NCBI GenBank assembly: GCA_937888715.1
Contig: CALARU010000244.1
Span: 1-35,019, forward strand
DNA length: 35,019 nucleotides
Direction: 5' to 3'
Source: an uncultured Planctomycetaceae bacterium
Lineage (GTDB): Bacteria; Planctomycetota; Planctomycetia; Gemmatales; Gemmataceae
The notes beneath the pieces are model-generated. The model was not told where the DNA came from, did no database searches, and saw only the letters and a list, made by a program, of their open reading frames with translations. Positions 34,201 to 35,019 of the stretch are shown here, piece by piece; position 1 is the first letter of the stretch; each line of letters opens with the position of its first letter. Position numbers and translations under genes: made by a program.

Positions 34201-35019
34201 GCATCATCAATACTAATTCGAACCTCACGATCACTGATTCGGTTTTTACTGGCAATTTAAGTACTACAAAGTATGGTGCTGGTATTCTTAACGCAAACGC
34301 TAATTCTTTTCTGACGGTTAGCGGTTCAACTTTCTCAAACAATACTGCCACAAAAGGTGGTGCCATTTTTAACAATGGTACTGCAAACATCAACAGTTCT
34401 ACCATCTCGGGTAACATTAGTGCGGTTAAAGGCGCAGGTATTTACAACGATATCACTGGTGTTTTAACCATTACCGATTCTACAATCTCGAACAACGCTT
34501 CCACAGGCAATGGTGGTGGTGTTTTTAATAAGGGCTCCTCGTTAAATATTTCGAAGTCAACCATATCAGGGAATACTTCAGCAGCAAACGGTGGCGGTGT
34601 TTCTAACAATAGTGCTGGCCCTGTTACGATTTCCTATTCAATGATTTCATCCAATTCCGCTGCCAGCGGTGCTGGTATTTATAACAATAACAGTAGACTT
34701 AACATATCCAATTCCACTATCTCGGGAAACTCGGGCACAGGCTATGGTGGTGGGCTCAACAATTTCAATTGCAATGCCAACACCATAGCCATATCCAGTT
34801 CCACTATTTCAAACAATAGTGCAAACCTTGGCGGCGGTGGCATCATAAACACCAACTCCAGTCTCTCTGTTTCAAACTCGACCATTTATGGTAATACCAC
34901 CTTAGGAAATGGAGGGGGGATATTAAACTTCTCAGGTTCATCGACTCTTAGTGTCACTAATTCCACCCTATCTGGTAATTCTGCATTATCCGGGGGTGGC
35001 ATACAAAACAATGCCACCA
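31206..35019 (+). CDS. Giant modular beta-helix surface protein, C-terminus outside window
   Basis: An open frame of at least 1271 codons runs unbroken from ATG 31206 (GGAAG 7 bases upstream) off the right edge. The N-terminus has basic residues and 'QLTSLETRINP' (28-37), the 'LExR..P' motif of many exported planctomycete proteins. Three large modules follow, each opening with a CSLREA-like motif ('FISLREAIDLAN', 'GSLRTAIDLAN', 'VTSLREAITQAN'), then 'ISGVTVSGA' and 6 to 14 turns of the type 'NSTLSGNSAxxGGGIFN'. Modules 1 and 2 end with 'GPLQDNGGPTFTMAL' and 'TDQRGINRTTNDIGAYSFGI', resembling choice-of-anchor Q domains. About 29 turns are visible. The fold should be a right-handed parallel beta-helix at the cell surface. 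Its ligand is unknown. Codon use is richer in GGC and ACC than in the neighbours. Confidence 0.88.
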   Translation, partial: MSNFLRKVFKRLTTSKSRPSYFLCPPQLTSLETRINPTPITVNTLQDTSATDAFISLREAIDLANINSGADTIVFASSLFTNGPATISLTGVLPAIADATSAGTLTITGPGANTLNISGNNGNFSVFSVASLGDLTISGVTVSGANNSGFGGAFNNLGSLFISASTITGNSATGGGGIFNQGTALTIFDSTISGNSTSGFGGGINNFNGGTISVSNSTISNNSATNGGGGIINTNSNLTISNSTLFGNTTPSVGGGILNTTVNSGTSILSITNSTLSGNSAGNSNGGGIRNYATINNLSDTIIANSIKGGDFVGNAPTVSSNNNLITTGSLTGATTVTGAQINLGPLQDNGGPTFTMALGAGSVAIGTTAGTSTDQRGINRTTNDIGAYSFGIQVTSTADSGTGSLRTAIDLANITADNDQISVNMTGANPYTITLATPLSINAANIPITGGTAGTVTITGLGASNLNISGNNGNFSIFSIASLGNLFISGVTVSGANTSGNGGAFNNLGTLTVTNSAILGNSATNNGGGIHNSGTLTVSNSTISGNTAGSFGGGIYNNGNLTVSNSTLSGNTANNGGGIFNLGGLIVTNSTLSGNSANQGGGIFNSTGATLTVFNSTLSGNSASQGGGIFNETSGTLTISNSTLSGNTASTLGGGLYNNGTGTLTNSTLSGNSASFGGGIKNQSNTLTVINTTISGNSATNSGGGISNYSILNISNTIIANSTSGGDFAGTAPNTNTNNLVEDGKVSGTTYAWTVTGDPLLGPLQDNGGPTFTMALLAGSPAIGSTAGTGTDQRGINRTTNDIGAYSFGIAVNTNSDATATDSVTSLREAITQANNTPGNDGISFNLTGSNTITLASAVLPTIAKASSAGSVIINGLGASALTISGNSGDFNFFNIATGGNLFISGVTVSGAVFTSGNGGAFNNLGSLAISASTITGNSALNGGAIINQGTSLIVKNSIISNNTTAGYGGGINNYNAGTISISNSTISGNSATKDGGGIINTNSNLTITDSVFTGNLSTTKYGAGILNANANSFLTVSGSTFSNNTATKGGAIFNNGTANINSSTISGNISAVKGAGIYNDITGVLTITDSTISNNASTGNGGGVFNKGSSLNISKSTISGNTSAANGGGVSNNSAGPVTISYSMISSNSAASGAGIYNNNSRLNISNSTISGNSGTGYGGGLNNFNCNANTIAISSSTISNNSANLGGGGIINTNSSLSVSNSTIYGNTTLGNGGGILNFSGSSTLSVTNSTLSGNSALSGGGIQNNAT
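32238..32390 (+). repeat. Module-end repeat, copy 1 (intragenic)
   Basis: This 153-base segment encodes 'GPLQDNGGPTFTMALGAGSV' through 'NDIGAYSFGIQV'. It recurs in frame at 33492-33644, with the same length and high nucleotide identity, 1254 bases downstream. Confidence 0.85.
33492..33644 (+). repeat. Module-end repeat, copy 2 (intragenic)
   Basis: This is the second in-frame copy of the 153-base segment at 32238-32390, encoding 'GPLQDNGGPTFTMALLAGSP' through 'NDIGAYSFGIAV'. Differences are mostly third-position changes, so the encoded module end is under constraint. Confidence 0.85.

Noticed and set aside
31265..34417. Long minus-strand frames with 'PPPxxAELPERVEL' repeats opposite the giant gene
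   Set aside because: They are mirror shadows of the NSTxSGNSAxxGGGI repeats. The plus-strand frame is unbroken for 3.8 kb, has a start signal and ribosome-binding site, and shows protein-level family motifs.
1..35019. Search for CRISPR arrays, tRNA, rRNA, transposases and phage genes
   Set aside because: No regularly spaced direct repeats, cloverleaf or integrase/transposase motifs were recognised by eye. A tRNA or covariance-model scan would be the decisive test.

Overview
The window looks like a chromosomal segment of a low-GC member of the Planctomycetes, probably Gemmatales. The lineage clues are seen in the sequence but interpreted from family knowledge. They are a TIGR03000-type domain (22336-22944), a protein kinase-like protein with the planctomycete 'NNHLTAWQ' linker before the kinase fold (1370-2776), a PQQ-type propeller with a short STN-like tail (3823-5502), and an exported giant protein with the 'LExR..P' N-terminal motif (31206-end). 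No rRNA, tRNA, CRISPR array, transposase or phage gene was recognised.

Layout. 1-7428: partial N-carbamoylputrescine amidase, family 4 uracil-DNA glycosylase, a pseudokinase-receiver fusion, a HEAT-like lipoprotein, a PQQ propeller, TadA and an M24 peptidase. 7415-17465: a 10-kb minus-strand run reading, in transcription order, ald, xseA, xseB, a polyprenyl synthase, dxs, nadK, acyP, an ABC-2 permease and an ABC exporter whose nucleotide-binding domain has lost its catalytic motifs. This run joins DNA repair and isoprenoid precursor synthesis. 17613-21008: a plus-strand set of an unknown anchored protein, an ABC ATPase and a large permease. 21010-26234: cysteine desulfurase, the TIGR03000 protein with a strong terminator, a set of small lineage-specific membrane proteins, rsmE and accD. 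26534-30388: a compact sulfate/thiosulfate ABC importer operon (substrate-binding protein, cysT, cysW, cysA) with an inverted repeat just upstream. 30389-31205: a gene-free stretch packed with dispersed-type repeats. 31206-35019: the start of a giant, modular, right-handed beta-helix surface protein that runs off the window.

Five of the six convergent gene pairs meet with stop codons 0-1 bases apart or overlapping, so intrinsic terminators do not fit there. The points most worth a second look are the two proteins that keep a catalytic fold but have lost its active site (pseudokinase-receiver and pseudo-ABC exporter), the modular giant surface protein with its repeat-rich leader region, and the unknown lineage-specific membrane proteins. 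No clearly new defence or mobile system was found.
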